Below the pieces are notes generated by a model, which saw only the letters and a program-made list of their open reading frames with translations, did not search any database and had not been told where the DNA came from. This document shows, in pieces, positions 1 to 10,710 of a stretch of 64,000 nucleotides of DNA; the first letter of the stretch is position 1; each line of letters opens with the position of its first letter. The position numbers and the translations under genes were made by a program. The stretch is from Gamsiella multidivaricata (taxonomy: Eukaryota > Mortierellomycota > Mortierellomycetes > Mortierellales > Mortierellaceae), in assembly GCF_025024155.1 (NCBI RefSeq), contig NW_026251784.1, positions 110,304-174,303 of the forward strand. Reading direction: 5' to 3'.

Positions 1-1583
1 CCTATGGAGGTGCTTCCCACCCCTATGCTCCTTCCACTGCCTGGAACCAGATCATCAACCTGCCTGCCAACGCTACTTTGCTTCCCGTCTTCGAGAAGAA
101 CGGCGCCTTGTCCGATGGTTGCGACCCCGCTATCTACAATGGACTTAACGTCAAGGGTAAGGTTGTCCTGGTCCTAGGTGACACCACCCGCTGCAAGTCT
201 GGTGGACGTGGTGCCAACGCTATCACCGCTGGCGCTGCTGGTATGCTTATCCAGACCACTCCTATCGGTATCGCCTCCTTGGGCGGTAACCCTGACTTCC
301 CCATGGGTTCGATCGAGAACAAGGCTGGCGATGATTTGATCGCCGTCTACAAGAAGACCCCCACCGCTGCCATCACCTGGAGCAAGGGTCCCTCGAACTT
401 CCTCGTCGAGGGTGGTGGAGCTCCTTCGGACTTCTCCTCGTTCGGTTTGGATGGTGATCTCCGCTCCAAGCCCGATATTGCCGCCCCTGGTGGCAACATC
501 CTCTCAACCTACCCTCTTGCCAAGGGCGGTTATGCTGTTCTCTCTGGTACCTCCATGGCCACCCCCTACATTGCAGGTTCCCATGCTTTGTACATGCAGG
601 CCAAGAAGGCCAAGCCCCATGGTGATGTTATTCGCCAGGTCTTCAAGAACACTGCCACGATCTCCTCCAACTCTGGCTCTAAGACCAAGGCCTCTGCCAC
701 CAAGCAGGGTGCTGGTTTGATCAACGTCCTCGGAGCAATCCTGACCACGACCTCGGTCACGCCCGACCACATTGATCTTCTCGACTCGAAGCATCTCCAG
801 AAGACCGTGAAAATCCAGATCAAGAACACTGGCAAGCACACCGAGACCTACACGTTCTCGCATGTTCCCGCCGATGGTCTCAACTGGTACGCTGACGGCA
901 AGGGATACCCCTCGAGCGTTCCTGTCATCGAGCAGGACTACGCCACTGTCAAGTTCTCGCAGAACAAGGTCAAGATCCCCGCTGGCAAGTCTGCCAAGAT
1001 CACCCTGTCCTTCTCGGAGCCCAAGAACGGCAAGGCTGCTCAGTTCCCCATCTACTCTGGTTTCGTCGTTGCCACCCCCGAGAAGGGCAACGTTCCCGTC
1101 CATGTCCCTTACACTGGTCTCAAGGGTGATGTCTCCAAGGTTCCTATCATGGACACCTCCCTCGGCTTCCCCGGCATGGCTCAGCTCACCAATGACGGCA
1201 AGCTCTCTGATATCCCTGAAGATCGCACCTTTAACTTGGCCGTCTCCCTGCCCGTTATCCAGACCCGCATCGGCTCCCACACCCCTGACTTCACCATCCG
1301 TGTCTTTGATAACAAGAAGGCGTTCAAGGGCTTCTTGAGCAGCGACAACCTCGGTAACGCTATCGGCTGGTCCGGTCGCCAGAAGAACATCGATGACGAT
1401 GGCCACTTGGTCTACTCCAACTGGGTCTGGTCTGGCAAGGTCATCCCCGCCGCCAACTCCACTGCCCCCGTCACTCTCCCCTCGGGCACGTACAACTTGG
1501 TCATTGCCTCCCAGAAGAAGTTGACCGCTGGTTCCTACCCTAAGGACTATGAGGTCTTTAACCTTGGCAACATCAAGTTTTAA
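1..1583 (+). CDS. Secreted subtilisin-like serine protease (S8), 5'-truncated by window edge
   Basis: The reading frame is open from base 3, so the gene starts upstream of the window; about 526 codons are visible to the TAA at 1581-1583. The visible part carries a protease-associated (PA) insert around 100-330, the catalytic serine motif SGTSMATPYIAG (Ser codon 552-554) and a C-terminal fibronectin-like beta domain. The Asp, His and oxyanion Asn motifs lie off the window. It is closely similar over its whole length to the complete tandem copy downstream, with a stretch of identical DNA at 277-622. It ends in NLGNIKF, without the short Lys/Ala tail of the second copy. Family knowledge points to a secreted endopeptidase acting on extracellular protein. 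No intron is seen in this part, as in the matching exon 2 of the neighbour. Confidence 0.93.
   Translation, partial: YGGASHPYAPSTAWNQIINLPANATLLPVFEKNGALSDGCDPAIYNGLNVKGKVVLVLGDTTRCKSGGRGANAITAGAAGMLIQTTPIGIASLGGNPDFPMGSIENKAGDDLIAVYKKTPTAAITWSKGPSNFLVEGGGAPSDFSSFGLDGDLRSKPDIAAPGGNILSTYPLAKGGYAVLSGTSMATPYIAGSHALYMQAKKAKPHGDVIRQVFKNTATISSNSGSKTKASATKQGAGLINVLGAILTTTSVTPDHIDLLDSKHLQKTVKIQIKNTGKHTETYTFSHVPADGLNWYADGKGYPSSVPVIEQDYATVKFSQNKVKIPAGKSAKITLSFSEPKNGKAAQFPIYSGFVVATPEKGNVPVHVPYTGLKGDVSKVPIMDTSLGFPGMAQLTNDGKLSDIPEDRTFNLAVSLPVIQTRIGSHTPDFTIRVFDNKKAFKGFLSSDNLGNAIGWSGRQKNIDDDGHLVYSNWVWSGKVIPAANSTAPVTLPSGTYNLVIASQKKLTAGSYPKDYEVFNLGNIKF
277..622 (+). repeat. Gene-conversion-like identical block, copy 1
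   Basis: These 346 bases match 5201-5546 base for base, silent sites included. On both sides the two subtilase genes differ at many third positions. The block covers the end of the PA insert and the whole catalytic serine region. Confidence 0.8.
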
Positions 1584-3500
1584 ATTCCTTGATACTCTGA
1601 TGAACAAAAAGTCATTCTGTGAATGTGTCGGAGCTACTGTAATTTATTAGAAGAAACAACCATAGACACTTTTACGAGTCCAGATGAAACGAAGGCCAAA
1701 AAAATATATATCATTCATTGTATACCATCATGAAAAAAAAAAAAAAAAAACTACTGTGCGTAAAAAAAGTGACGTGAATGTGCTTTGGATTGCTTGAGTC
1801 TCAATGCAAGTATAAGTAATCAATTCTCGGTAAACGCAACATCCTTCGCCGGGTAGCATAAGAGCTTTGTCCGACCAACACGTCGTAGTCTTGTACGAGA
1901 ACTATTAAGTATCCTAGAACAGACATGTAGGCTTGATTCTGGGAGACGCGACTTGGACCAGATCATAGATTATATTTTTTCCGCTGCACATAGTCTAACC
2001 AGTGCAATAACGCAAACAATGAATCCGAGGAAGAGTCTGTCTGTAAAAAAAAAAAGGGCAATCGATGATGCTGCAGACAAGCGCCGGTGAGAAGGAACGT
2101 GTCTTCATCGCTGACTCCCCCCCGCCCCCCCCCCCCCCCCCCCCCCCCCCAATAAACATACATTCATGCTCGTTAAAGTCGTTTGTGATTATATTAATTG
2201 TGGTTGTGTTGACAACGCAACGCATTTCTGAAGAACATAGAAACAAACTACATGTTCAAATAAGGCTAGTCTATGTTCCACATGCATTAGTCCTCTGTTC
2301 TATTTCTTGGGGGAAACTTTAGGCCCACCAACGGTCAATATGGTAGAGAATTATCCATTTTTTTTCTCATCAGGGCTAAAGTTTGTTTTATTCTGAAGGA
2401 TGCCCCCGGTAAAATAAACAAAGGGCAGAAAGAGCACCCTTGCATCAAACGCGCCTCGGCCATGGAATTCTACGGAAGAAGCTAATATAGTGGAGCACAT
2501 TCGAGCATGGACACAAATAAGGTCAAGAACACTCACACAAAAAAAGCGCTAGTGGTGATGGCAGTAGTAGTGGTGGTGAGCAACTGCTGCACTTGGAGGA
2601 AAAAAAAAAAAAAATATCGTGAGGATGCAGAGCAAAAGATTGTGGACGTCGATGGCGCAAGAACCGAGTTGGATAGAGGGATTGCAACATGGAGCGAAAA
2701 ATACTCATTTGGGCGCTATTTCTTTATTTTTTATTTCGAAGTGCTCGTTACCGGGGGAATGGTAGGATAACAGGGATTCGGAGAACTCCTTTGAGCAGGC
2801 CAATGCTGTTGCTTTTTTCCTAACGCCGTTAATGTGCTGTTTGGTTGGCGCCGTTAATTTTGTTGTGTCTCCAGCCAAAGAAAAAACATAAACAAGAAGA
2901 GGGAGGTGAGTTGGACCAATTTGTTCAATGCTTGTTGATGACTTATGGTGTGCTCTCTCTTTTCCCAGCATCTTAAGGCCAACAGTTGTTTTGTTACTGT
3001 TTTTTTTTTTTACGCGAGAAGAGGCTCTTTCAAAAGAGGAGCTGTTGAGCCCTATCTCTTTGGCTTTTCCCACCTTCTACATGTACTGTCAACTAACCCG
3101 AGGCTCTGCAAACACAAGGTAGTTTACTCACGCGATTGGCCCACGGAGGAATTAGTCCGTATGCTTGTGCACCCATCTCCAACGCAAGAGGGCCAAAATC
3201 CTACTTTGGTACTTCACAAGTCGTAGGGACAATTTACCCAGGATTCCATAAAAAATTGTTGAAAACACAAACGCGGCTTATCCTTTAATCCACCAAGCCT
3301 ATGCAGGCTACATGGGATGATCACCAAAATACCCAGGGCTCTGAGTAAACAATAAACACCTTGAACAACGGCATCCTCATCCAGAGAGAGTTCGCTCAGT
3401 GCATGCGTTAGTGGGTCTTCAAAAGTAGTTTCAATAGTACAGCACATAACGGTCATCCGTATCCAAAGAGTAGATAGAGCCATCGGCCAACTTCCTGAAG
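1584..3500. other. Intergenic spacer between tandem subtilases
   Basis: I see no supportable gene here. The spacer holds the 3' region of the first protease, an A17 run near 1734, the poly-C tract at 2117-2150, an A15 run near 2599 and T runs near 3000. Short ORFs on both strands match no family I recognise. Confidence 0.6.
2117..2150. repeat. Poly-C tract
   Basis: C7, one G, then C26. It is the only long C homopolymer in the window, where all other long runs are A or T. The G-rich complement could form quadruplex-type structures. Confidence 0.85.
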
Positions 3501-3512
3501 GATATATAAATA
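3501..3512 (+). promoter_or_regulatory. TATA box and pyrimidine-rich leader of the second subtilase
   Basis: GATATATAAATA lies about 265 bases before the ATG at 3775. Between them is a C/T-rich stretch (3540-3770) typical of the leaders of highly expressed fungal genes. Confidence 0.5.
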
Positions 3513-3774
3513 CTCTCGCTCACCTCGCATCGCACTTTAGTTCATCTAGAACTTCCTCATCTAGAACTCCCTCAATTCTAAATCGCACACATCCCCTTCC
3601 AACCTCGTTCTCCACTACCCAACCCCTTCCGTCTACCCGACACCACCCCCTTCCAGTCTTTAACAGGCACACATACCACACTACCCCAGAAGCTTCTCAA
3701 CTACACTCTCCTTCCTTTGCCCATCTCCGTTCCCCATCATCGCCATCATCATTCGGTAAGTTCTATCTCCCACC

Positions 3775-6540
3775 ATGAAGATCACCACCATCCTCTCCGC
3801 CCTCGCAGCGGCCTCTATGGTCTCTGCCGGCAAGTTCCACGCCGTGAAGCCCGGCAAGGTCGACATCGTCCCCAATGCCTACATCATCGAGTATCACGAC
3901 AACATCCGCCACTCTGATGCCCACAACTCCCTCAAGGCCCACAAGGTCCAGTACAAGGTCCGAAACGAATACAACGTCTTCAACGGTGCCGCCATTACGG
4001 TCAACTCTGGTCACCAGGGTGAGGCCCTTTCCAAGATTCCAGGGGTCAAGAACGTCTGGCATGTTACTCTTCATAAGGTCCCTAAGCCTGCAAAGTCAAA
4101 GAAGAAGCCTACGGATCCGGAGGTTACCTCGCTCCATCATATGACAGGAGTCGATATTGTCCACAAGAAGTACAAGTTGACCGGAAAGGGTGTCAAGATC
4201 GGTATCATCGATACCGGTGTTGACTACAAGCACCCTGCCTTTGCGGCCCCAGGCGCCAGCGAGGGATGCTTTGCTCGTTATGGCAAGAACTGCCGTGTCA
4301 AGTACGGTTGGGACTTTGTCGGCGATGACTACACTGGTTCCAACACTCCCAAACCCGACAGTGATCCCATGGATTGCCAGGGACACGGTTCTCATGTTGC
4401 TGGTATTGTCGGTGGTAATGCCCTGAACATCAAGACTGGTCCCAAACCTCCACAGCCCTTTGTCGGTGTCGCCCCCGAGGTCACTTTTGGTGCCTACCGC
4501 GTCTTTGGATGCGACGGTTCCTCTGGTGATGATGTTATCCTTGCTGCCATGGAGCTGGCCTTCAACGACGGCATGGATGTAAGTCTGAGCTCGCGCTTTT
4601 TTAGAAACTGCTCTCCTGCATAATCGTCTATGAACCCTTTTTTTTTTTTTTGTAACGTCCAGGAAAAAAAATAACCCCCTCTTATATTTGCATCGCCCGT
4701 TTTTTTTTAGGTCATTAACATGTCCCTCAGTGCTGGCTCAGCCTACAAGACCAACCCCACGGCTGTCCTCGCTGACAAGTTGATTGCCCGTGGTATGGCC
4801 CTGGCCGCCGCTGCCGGTAATGAGGGTGCCAACGGTGTCTGGATGGTTGCCGACACCGGTCTCGGCGACCTTGCCAGCTCGGTCGCCTCGTTCGACAACG
4901 CCTACGGTTTCTACAACTCCTTCACCTACGGAGGTGCTTCCCATCCCTATGCTCCCTCTCAGGCCTGGAACCAGATCATCAACCTGCCTGCCAGTGCCAC
5001 CTTGCTCCCTATCTTTGAAAAGGATGGTTCGCTCTCTGATGGATGCGACCCCACGATCTACAATGGACTTAATGTCAAGGGCAAGGTTGTCCTCACCTTC
5101 GGTGATACCACCCGTTGCAAGTCTGGTGGACGTGGCGCCAATGCCCTCAATGCCGGCGCCGCTGGTATGCTTATCCAGACCACTCCTATTGGTATTGCTG
5201 CCTTGGGCGGTAACCCTGACTTCCCCATGGGTTCGATCGAGAACAAGGCTGGCGATGATTTGATCGCCGTCTACAAGAAGACCCCCACCGCTGCCATCAC
5301 CTGGAGCAAGGGTCCCTCGAACTTCCTCGTCGAGGGTGGTGGAGCTCCTTCGGACTTCTCCTCGTTCGGTTTGGATGGTGATCTCCGCTCCAAGCCCGAT
5401 ATTGCCGCCCCTGGTGGCAACATCCTCTCAACCTACCCTCTTGCCAAGGGCGGTTATGCTGTTCTCTCTGGTACCTCCATGGCCACCCCCTACATTGCAG
5501 GTTCCCATGCTTTGTACATGCAGGCCAAGAAGGCCAAGCCCCATGGCGATGCCATCCGCAAGGTTCTCAAGAACACGGCAACCATCGCGACCCTCTCGGG
5601 CTCCAAGACCAAGGCCTCTGCCGCAAAGCAGGGTGCCGGTCTCGTCAACGTCCTCGGAGCAATCCTGACCACGACCTCGATCACGCCCGACCACATTGAT
5701 CTTCTCGACTCGAAGCATTTCCAGAAGACCGTGAAAATCCAGATCAAGAACCATGGCAAGCATTCGGAGACCTACACGCTCTCGCACATCGCTGCCGATG
5801 GCTTGAACTCCTATAACGCCAACAACACCTTCCCTTTGGGCACCCCTGTTATCGAAGCCGATTACGCGACCGTCTCGTTCTCGGCTAACAAGGTTAAGAT
5901 CCCTGCCGGCAAGACCGCGAAGATCACTTTGACCTTCAAGGAGCCCAAGAAGGGCAACAAGAACGAGTTCCCCCTGTACTCTGGCTACGTGATTGCGACC
6001 CCCAAGTCCAAGGGCGGCGTTGCTGTTCATGTCCCTTACACGGGCGTGAAGGGCGATATCGCCAAGGTGCCTATTCTCGACACAGATTCCGGTCTGCCCG
6101 TGCTGTTCAACGCCGACAAGGACGGCAACCTCGATGAGATCCCCAAGGGAGACTTCACCTTTGACCTCGTCAACGACCGCCCGACGATCATCACCCGTTT
6201 GGGCTCGCACTCTCCAGACCTGACCATTCGTGTTTATGATGCTCAGAACAAGCTTGTCGGATTCGTGGATTCGATCAACCTCGGACATGCCTTTGGCGCC
6301 TTTGGCCGGGACACCGATCTCGACGATAACGGTAACCTGAACTACAACCCTTGGGTCTGGACCGGTATGGTCTTTGCGACCGAGAACGCGGCTGAGGAGC
6401 CTAAGCAGTTGCCCGGTGGCACTTATAAGATCGTCGTTGCCGCCCAGCGCAAGCTGACCAAGGGTTCGTACCCCAAGGATTTTGAGGTCTATGATCTCGG
6501 TAAGATCAAGATTGCGGATTTGACCAAGGCGGCCAAGTAA
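3775..6540 (+). CDS. Secreted subtilisin-like serine protease (S8) with PA insert
   Basis: Two exons, 3775-4578 and 4711-6540, give 877 aa. The 132-bp intron has a gtaagt donor and ttttag acceptor and restores GMD-VINMS. Order: signal peptide (about 1-18, cut after VSAG); I9-type propeptide (about 30-105); catalytic Asp146 (GIIDTGVD), His204 (GHGSHVAG), oxyanion Asn305 (AAGNEG); PA insert (about 390-470); catalytic Ser524 (SGTSMATP); C-terminal fibronectin-like domain. All four active-site residues are present, so an active secreted endopeptidase is expected. ORF scans break it at the intron and miss the join. It forms a tandem pair with the copy at 1-1583, and the two share a block of identical DNA. 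A Lys-rich tail (ADLTKAAK) ends the protein. Confidence 0.95.
5201..5546 (+). repeat. Gene-conversion-like identical block, copy 2
   Basis: Identical to 277-622. A second block (about 5644-5755, matching 720-831) is almost identical, with only two or three differences, so the exchange may have been patchy. Confidence 0.8.
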
Positions 6541-6992
6541 AAACCCTCCCCCCCCCTCCTCTCCCTCCCTCCCTTCTTCATCATTTCCATCGCCGTTTCC
6601 TATTACCTCTCTCATACCCTCCCTTCCTCTGCCTACGCGGCATTATAATGTCCTGGATAGAACTCATTAATAAATAGTTCAATAGACCTACCTATTTGTT
6701 TACTTATTTCGGATCAAAAGCTATCGTCGCAGATGTTCTGTACATGAATAGCATTAAATTGTATGCAAGTAGATAAACGCGGCGCCAAAAAGATCAAATT
6801 CAGATAACTCATTTTCTTTGTATCTCAAGCGTCCACGCCTTGAACCCCCCACTCCCCGCACAAAACACCCAAACTCGCATGGGTACATGCATGGACACAC
6901 CTACAAAGATATGCCAATTGGTTCTATGTTTTGGTATATGTCTATTATGTAATTATTCAGGTGCGTGCCGATGCTAATGGATGTCTGTACTC
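6541..6992. other. Convergent 3' spacer
   Basis: This lies between the ends of the subtilase (plus) and the kinase (minus). It begins with a C/T-rich stretch and then becomes AT-rich with polyadenylation-like AATAAA variants. No gene is seen. Confidence 0.6.
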
Positions 6993-9011
6993 TTATTCGA
7001 CATCAAAGTTCTCGTAGATATTGCCAAATTTGCAGAATCTTGCGTACGCATCCGTGCCGTATCCATGCATCGTGAACACCTTCAGATCGCCACCCCAGTA
7101 CTCCGCATAGACCTTGCTCATCGGCAGACCAATGCCCAGATGCATCGACTGGTCCTTGTACTGAGGACGCTTATTGTTCGTTGCACGACTCTCACTCGGA
7201 TCAATGATCGCATGTTGCGAAGAAGATGTCGAGAACGATGACGATGACGAACTGGACGAGGATACAGTCGACGAGGACTTATTGACACGAGGGGGTGCAT
7301 GGCGATCCAACAGCAGTGTTGATGGCGAGCTCTTGTGGGTTGCTGGTGGTGGTGGCAATGTAATACCCTCGCTATCGTCTTGCCCCTTCACCTCCTGCGC
7401 TTGTGCGACTCGGTTGTGGCCGCTGAATCCAGAATTCACACTCCTCGACGGCGAGACCATCTGCTCCTGCACCGTCGCCGCCATCTTCGAGATCTTTTCA
7501 AAGTTCGCAAACCGTGCCGGAGACTGTGAATACGACCACAGATGCGATTCCATGTCCGGATGGATTCCGCCTCCCTTGTCCGAGATCCTGAAGACGATAT
7601 CATGGGTTCCCTCGCAGACTGTGATCTGGATCGGCGGCAACTCTCCTGTCCGTGCATCGGGCACACCATTCTGCATAACAAACCGCATCGAGTTCTTGAG
7701 TAGTTCGTATAGGATGTACTCGATATGGTCTGGGATATAGGAAAACTCTGCATCGATGTTGCCATCAAGCATGACCTTTGGTGGGTCCATTCCTCCCGAG
7801 GCCTGTCGACAAGTCTCTGCTGCCAGAAGTGCCGTCCGTTCCACAATCTCCCTAGGCCTGCAGTGCGTGTAGATGATCCCGATATAGCCCCGGTCCGTCA
7901 TCATGTGGTTTGGCGAATTAAAGTTGGCAGTCAAAGAAATATGCTGCTCCGCCAACACACGTCTCGAAATCCTCGACCGCAACATCTTGTTCATGAACCG
8001 ATCGACCTGCTGAGGTGGAATATGCTTCGAGCACTCCATTATCCCCAGCGCCAGTTGTGGGATCACTACCAAATGATCGTTCAACAGCTCCTTGACCATC
8101 TCACAAAACGCATCGTTCTCCTCCAGTGTCTTGATCTCGGGGATCTTGCTCATCTTCTCGAATGCTTGCCAGTACAGATCGTAGACCAACTCGATATGGG
8201 GGTTCGTCCCGACAATAAAGGGCAGGTTCTGGAAATCCCGGATCCGATGAGCGAGACGAACAGGCAGCTCTGTTCGGACATAATTCGCAGACTTCAATAG
8301 CTTGTCCTCTTGCATATTCCGACCAAAGAAGACCAGCTGCCGCAGCGTGATTGGACTAACGGCTTGGTTGACGTAGGGATCCAGGATCCGGTTCTGATAA
8401 AAGTGCTGTGGACTGTAGCGTCTCCGCGGCTGAGGCTGGTGGACAATCGATGCTGGGTTATTCATCCTGAAAAGTGGCGAAGCCTGAGGTGAGATCGTAG
8501 CCGCGCCTCCTTTTGAGGAAGAGGCGGGAGGAAACGCAGCGGCTGACATATGAATCGGCTGAGCCTGTTGCTGGTGTTGAGCTGTGTTAGACAATGACGG
8601 TGGTGGTGAGGGTGAGTGCTGAGCCGTGGCTAGATGACTGTACCGTTTCTGGGTCGAGTTGACATGGCTAATGGCGGTAGTTGTATTTGTGGTTGTTGCT
8701 GCCTGATGTTTATTCCTGATAACGATCCGACACCGTCCAAGTACATTTGGCATTGAGACATTAGATGATGTTGCCGCTGTTGCTGTTGACGATGGTGTTG
8801 GTATAGCAGCGGATGCTCCTGTGGTGGTATGTTTGGTTGCACCGACGAGACCGTTCCGAGTGGCGGTCAAGGCCGAGGAGGAGCAGTAGCGAGCAGATCC
8901 AGGGCAGGCTGATAAGGACGGAGACGAGGAGCAACAGCTGGATCGTAGAGAAGAGGGTGCGCCTTGTCCGAACGAGGACCGGAGGGTGTTTGGGAGTCGT
9001 GGCATGGCCAT
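6993..9011 (-). CDS. Mitochondrial pyruvate/branched-chain dehydrogenase kinase family protein (PDK/BCKDK)
   Basis: A single exon encodes 672 aa. Residues 1-190 are a Ser/Thr/Arg-rich, low-complexity region starting MAMPRLPNTLRSS, consistent with mitochondrial import. Residues about 205-400 match the four-helix domain of this family (ITLRQLVFFGR, LLNDHLVVIPQLALG). The GHKL ATPase domain follows: N box ELLKN (436-440), G1 box SDKGGGI (477-483) and G2 box GIGLPMSKVYAEYWGG (626-641). Known members phosphorylate and switch off the E1 subunit of mitochondrial 2-oxoacid dehydrogenase complexes. About 100 Ser/Pro-rich residues are inserted between G1 and G2, in the ATP-lid region, much more than in the animal enzymes as I remember them. 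The resemblance is to yeast Pkp2 rather than Pkp1, but the substrate (PDH or BCKDH) cannot be told from sequence. Confidence 0.9.
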   Translation of the reverse strand: MAMPRLPNTLRSSFGQGAPSSLRSSCCSSSPSLSACPGSARYCSSSALTATRNGLVGATKHTTTGASAAIPTPSSTATAATSSNVSMPNVLGRCRIVIRNKHQAATTTNTTTAISHVNSTQKRYSHLATAQHSPSPPPSLSNTAQHQQQAQPIHMSAAAFPPASSSKGGAATISPQASPLFRMNNPASIVHQPQPRRRYSPQHFYQNRILDPYVNQAVSPITLRQLVFFGRNMQEDKLLKSANYVRTELPVRLAHRIRDFQNLPFIVGTNPHIELVYDLYWQAFEKMSKIPEIKTLEENDAFCEMVKELLNDHLVVIPQLALGIMECSKHIPPQQVDRFMNKMLRSRISRRVLAEQHISLTANFNSPNHMMTDRGYIGIIYTHCRPREIVERTALLAAETCRQASGGMDPPKVMLDGNIDAEFSYIPDHIEYILYELLKNSMRFVMQNGVPDARTGELPPIQITVCEGTHDIVFRISDKGGGIHPDMESHLWSYSQSPARFANFEKISKMAATVQEQMVSPSRSVNSGFSGHNRVAQAQEVKGQDDSEGITLPPPPATHKSSPSTLLLDRHAPPRVNKSSSTVSSSSSSSSSFSTSSSQHAIIDPSESRATNNKRPQYKDQSMHLGIGLPMSKVYAEYWGGDLKVFTMHGYGTDAYARFCKFGNIYENFDVE

Positions 9012-9058
9012 GGCTGGTGGCGGTCTGGTTTCTTGAATGTGCTTGCGAAGACTTGCTG

Positions 9059-9260
9059 GAAGAAGGGAAGGAAGGAAGGAAGGAAGGAAGGAAGGAGGGA
9101 AAAGAGATAAGGCTGGTGTGTGGGGTGATGGGATGACGAGAGAAAGAAAGGAAGAAAGGGAGAAAGAAGAAGGAAGAAGAAGAAGAAGAGGGGAGGATGG
9201 AGGTGAAGAAAGACGAAAAGGAAGGAGGGAAAGAGGGAAGGAAGGACAAAAGATGGAGTG
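9059..9260. repeat. Polypurine (GGAA/GAA)n tract
   Basis: About 200 bases of almost pure purine on the plus strand, including a (GGAA)n core at 9065-9097. Read on the minus strand it is a C/T-rich leader directly before the kinase start codon, so it is probably the 5' UTR or core promoter of that gene. Confidence 0.8.
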
Positions 9261-9530
9261 AAGAGGAGGAAAAAGAAGGGGTCTTGAAGGAGAGATAGAG
9301 GGCGATAACGGCGCTTATTGGGGGGCATTGGATCCGATTTATACTCGATTCAATTGACTGGCCTACTGTATATGCCATATCAGATGTGTGCATGTCTGCG
9401 TGTCATATGAAGAAAAAACCATAAAGTGACTCAATTGAGCCAGCCAATGCCAATGCGGGTGCAAAACCCATTGGATCGCCCCAGCGACTGAACCCCCTAC
9501 CCTGGCACCCTGCTCCCCCGGATCCTCCAG

Positions 9531-9570
9531 CTCCACTCCTATCCACTCCTATCCACTCCTATCCACTCCT
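9531..9570. repeat. 10-bp tandem repeat (ATCCACTCCT)n
   Basis: Four copies of the unit ATCCACTCCT, the first with one change. They are followed by related CTCTACT repeats up to about 9600. Confidence 0.8.
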
Positions 9571-10438
9571 CTCTACTCTCTACTCCCTACTCTCTACTAG
9601 CCTATCCCCTTCCTATTCTGCCCTTCATGATCCCATGTCCCCTCTCCACTTGTGCCCATGCTTATTTGACCAAAAGTAGACCACCAGGGTGGTCCAGCCA
9701 TGTAGATTGCAGGAGCACTCTACTCTCAGCAGAGTCCCAGGCAGTAGGCGGTCGTTTATGTGGTAAACAGTATAGCGTACCCTAAGAAAAAGGAGTCTGC
9801 AGCACATGCCAGTTCTTTTGGGACTTCCACACATCCTGCTCTTTGCTGTCTCTTGTCCTCTCACCCCGGCTCCGCTATTTACGACCAATCTTCTTGATCA
9901 TCAAATCAGAGGCATGAACGAAAGAAGAAAGACCGATAGCACCAAACGTAATGAAAATAACAAAAAAAAAAAAGAGAGTCTGACCCCCCCCCCGAAAAAG
10001 GGAGGCGAGGGTGAGCATTGACCATGCTGAGAACAGTGTCTCCGAGGTAGGGTCTGCAGTAGGAGAGACAGGCCGATAAGCGGATGTAACGTTCAATACT
10101 AACAGGTTCAATCTCCATGTAAATAATATGATCGGATGCCGAAAAACGACCAGACCAAGGCGTCCTAATAAAAATATGTCCGCATATTACTCATTGCTGT
10201 CCTCATTTACACACCTCTGTCTCTGCTCTAATTCATTCGTCTTGCCCCTTTGACATATCCACCGTCAGCCTCGCCTCACCCGGCAGAGCTCAACTCTAAA
10301 TAAAAGGGCAGTAAAAGGACGCAGGGATCAAGTCAAGCATCCCCTTGGTTGGTACATGTGGATAGAAAGTAGACCAATGCTGTACCACAACACACGGCCC
10401 TCCCGATGCGCACCCTCCCCCCACCTCATAATCAAAAC

Positions 10439-10710
10439 CTAGCTCTCAAACACCAGCTTCCCACGTACAAACCGACCTTAATCTGGTCTAGAAAATTACT
10501 TACCTCGCAGGGATATCAGAGAATGAAAACAAAGGTCGTGTATATCCATCATGCACCGCTCAAGCCCGTACCTGAACCAGAATTCCGATTACCCCCTCCG
10601 TGCATAGATCCTGTCGCGATGGTGTCATCATCCGCCAGGAGCGTGTGGTTTTTCCCCTTCATGCCGTCTCGACCTCTGGTCACGACGTGTGAACGACTAC
10701 GAGCCTCCAT
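10439..10710 (-). CDS. Possible small two-exon gene, unrecognised product
   Basis: This is a weak candidate. From ATG at 10710 the minus strand reads 53 codons of compositionally protein-like sequence (MEARSRSHVVTRGRDG..., then GSMHGGGNRNSGSG) to TGA at 10549. A 95-bp intron (gtacgg donor at 10571, attaag acceptor at 10477) would replace the last few codons and add GRFVRGKLVFES before TAG at 10439-10441. The joined product is 58 aa, basic and Gly/Ser-rich, without signal peptide or membrane span. I recognise no family. The frame also extends a little upstream of the ATG to a possible acceptor, so there may be an earlier exon. Confidence 0.3.

Larger units (their letters stand above)
9012..10438. 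other. Upstream region of the kinase gene and spacer
   Basis: This contains the purine-rich tract at 9059-9260 and a 10-bp tandem repeat at 9531-9570. The rest is unique sequence with only short ORFs on either strand. I can support no gene in it. Confidence 0.5.

Noticed and set aside
504..1607. 367-codon antisense ORF over the first subtilase (and a 395-codon one at 5428-6615)
   Set aside because: They mirror the strongly biased codons of the real genes (few A-ending codons gives few antisense stops). Neither has recognisable domains, and both exist only opposite the proteases.
8761..9393. 210-codon minus-strand ORF overlapping the kinase start
   Set aside because: It is Ser/Phe/Leu-rich sequence from translating the polypyrimidine leader in another frame.
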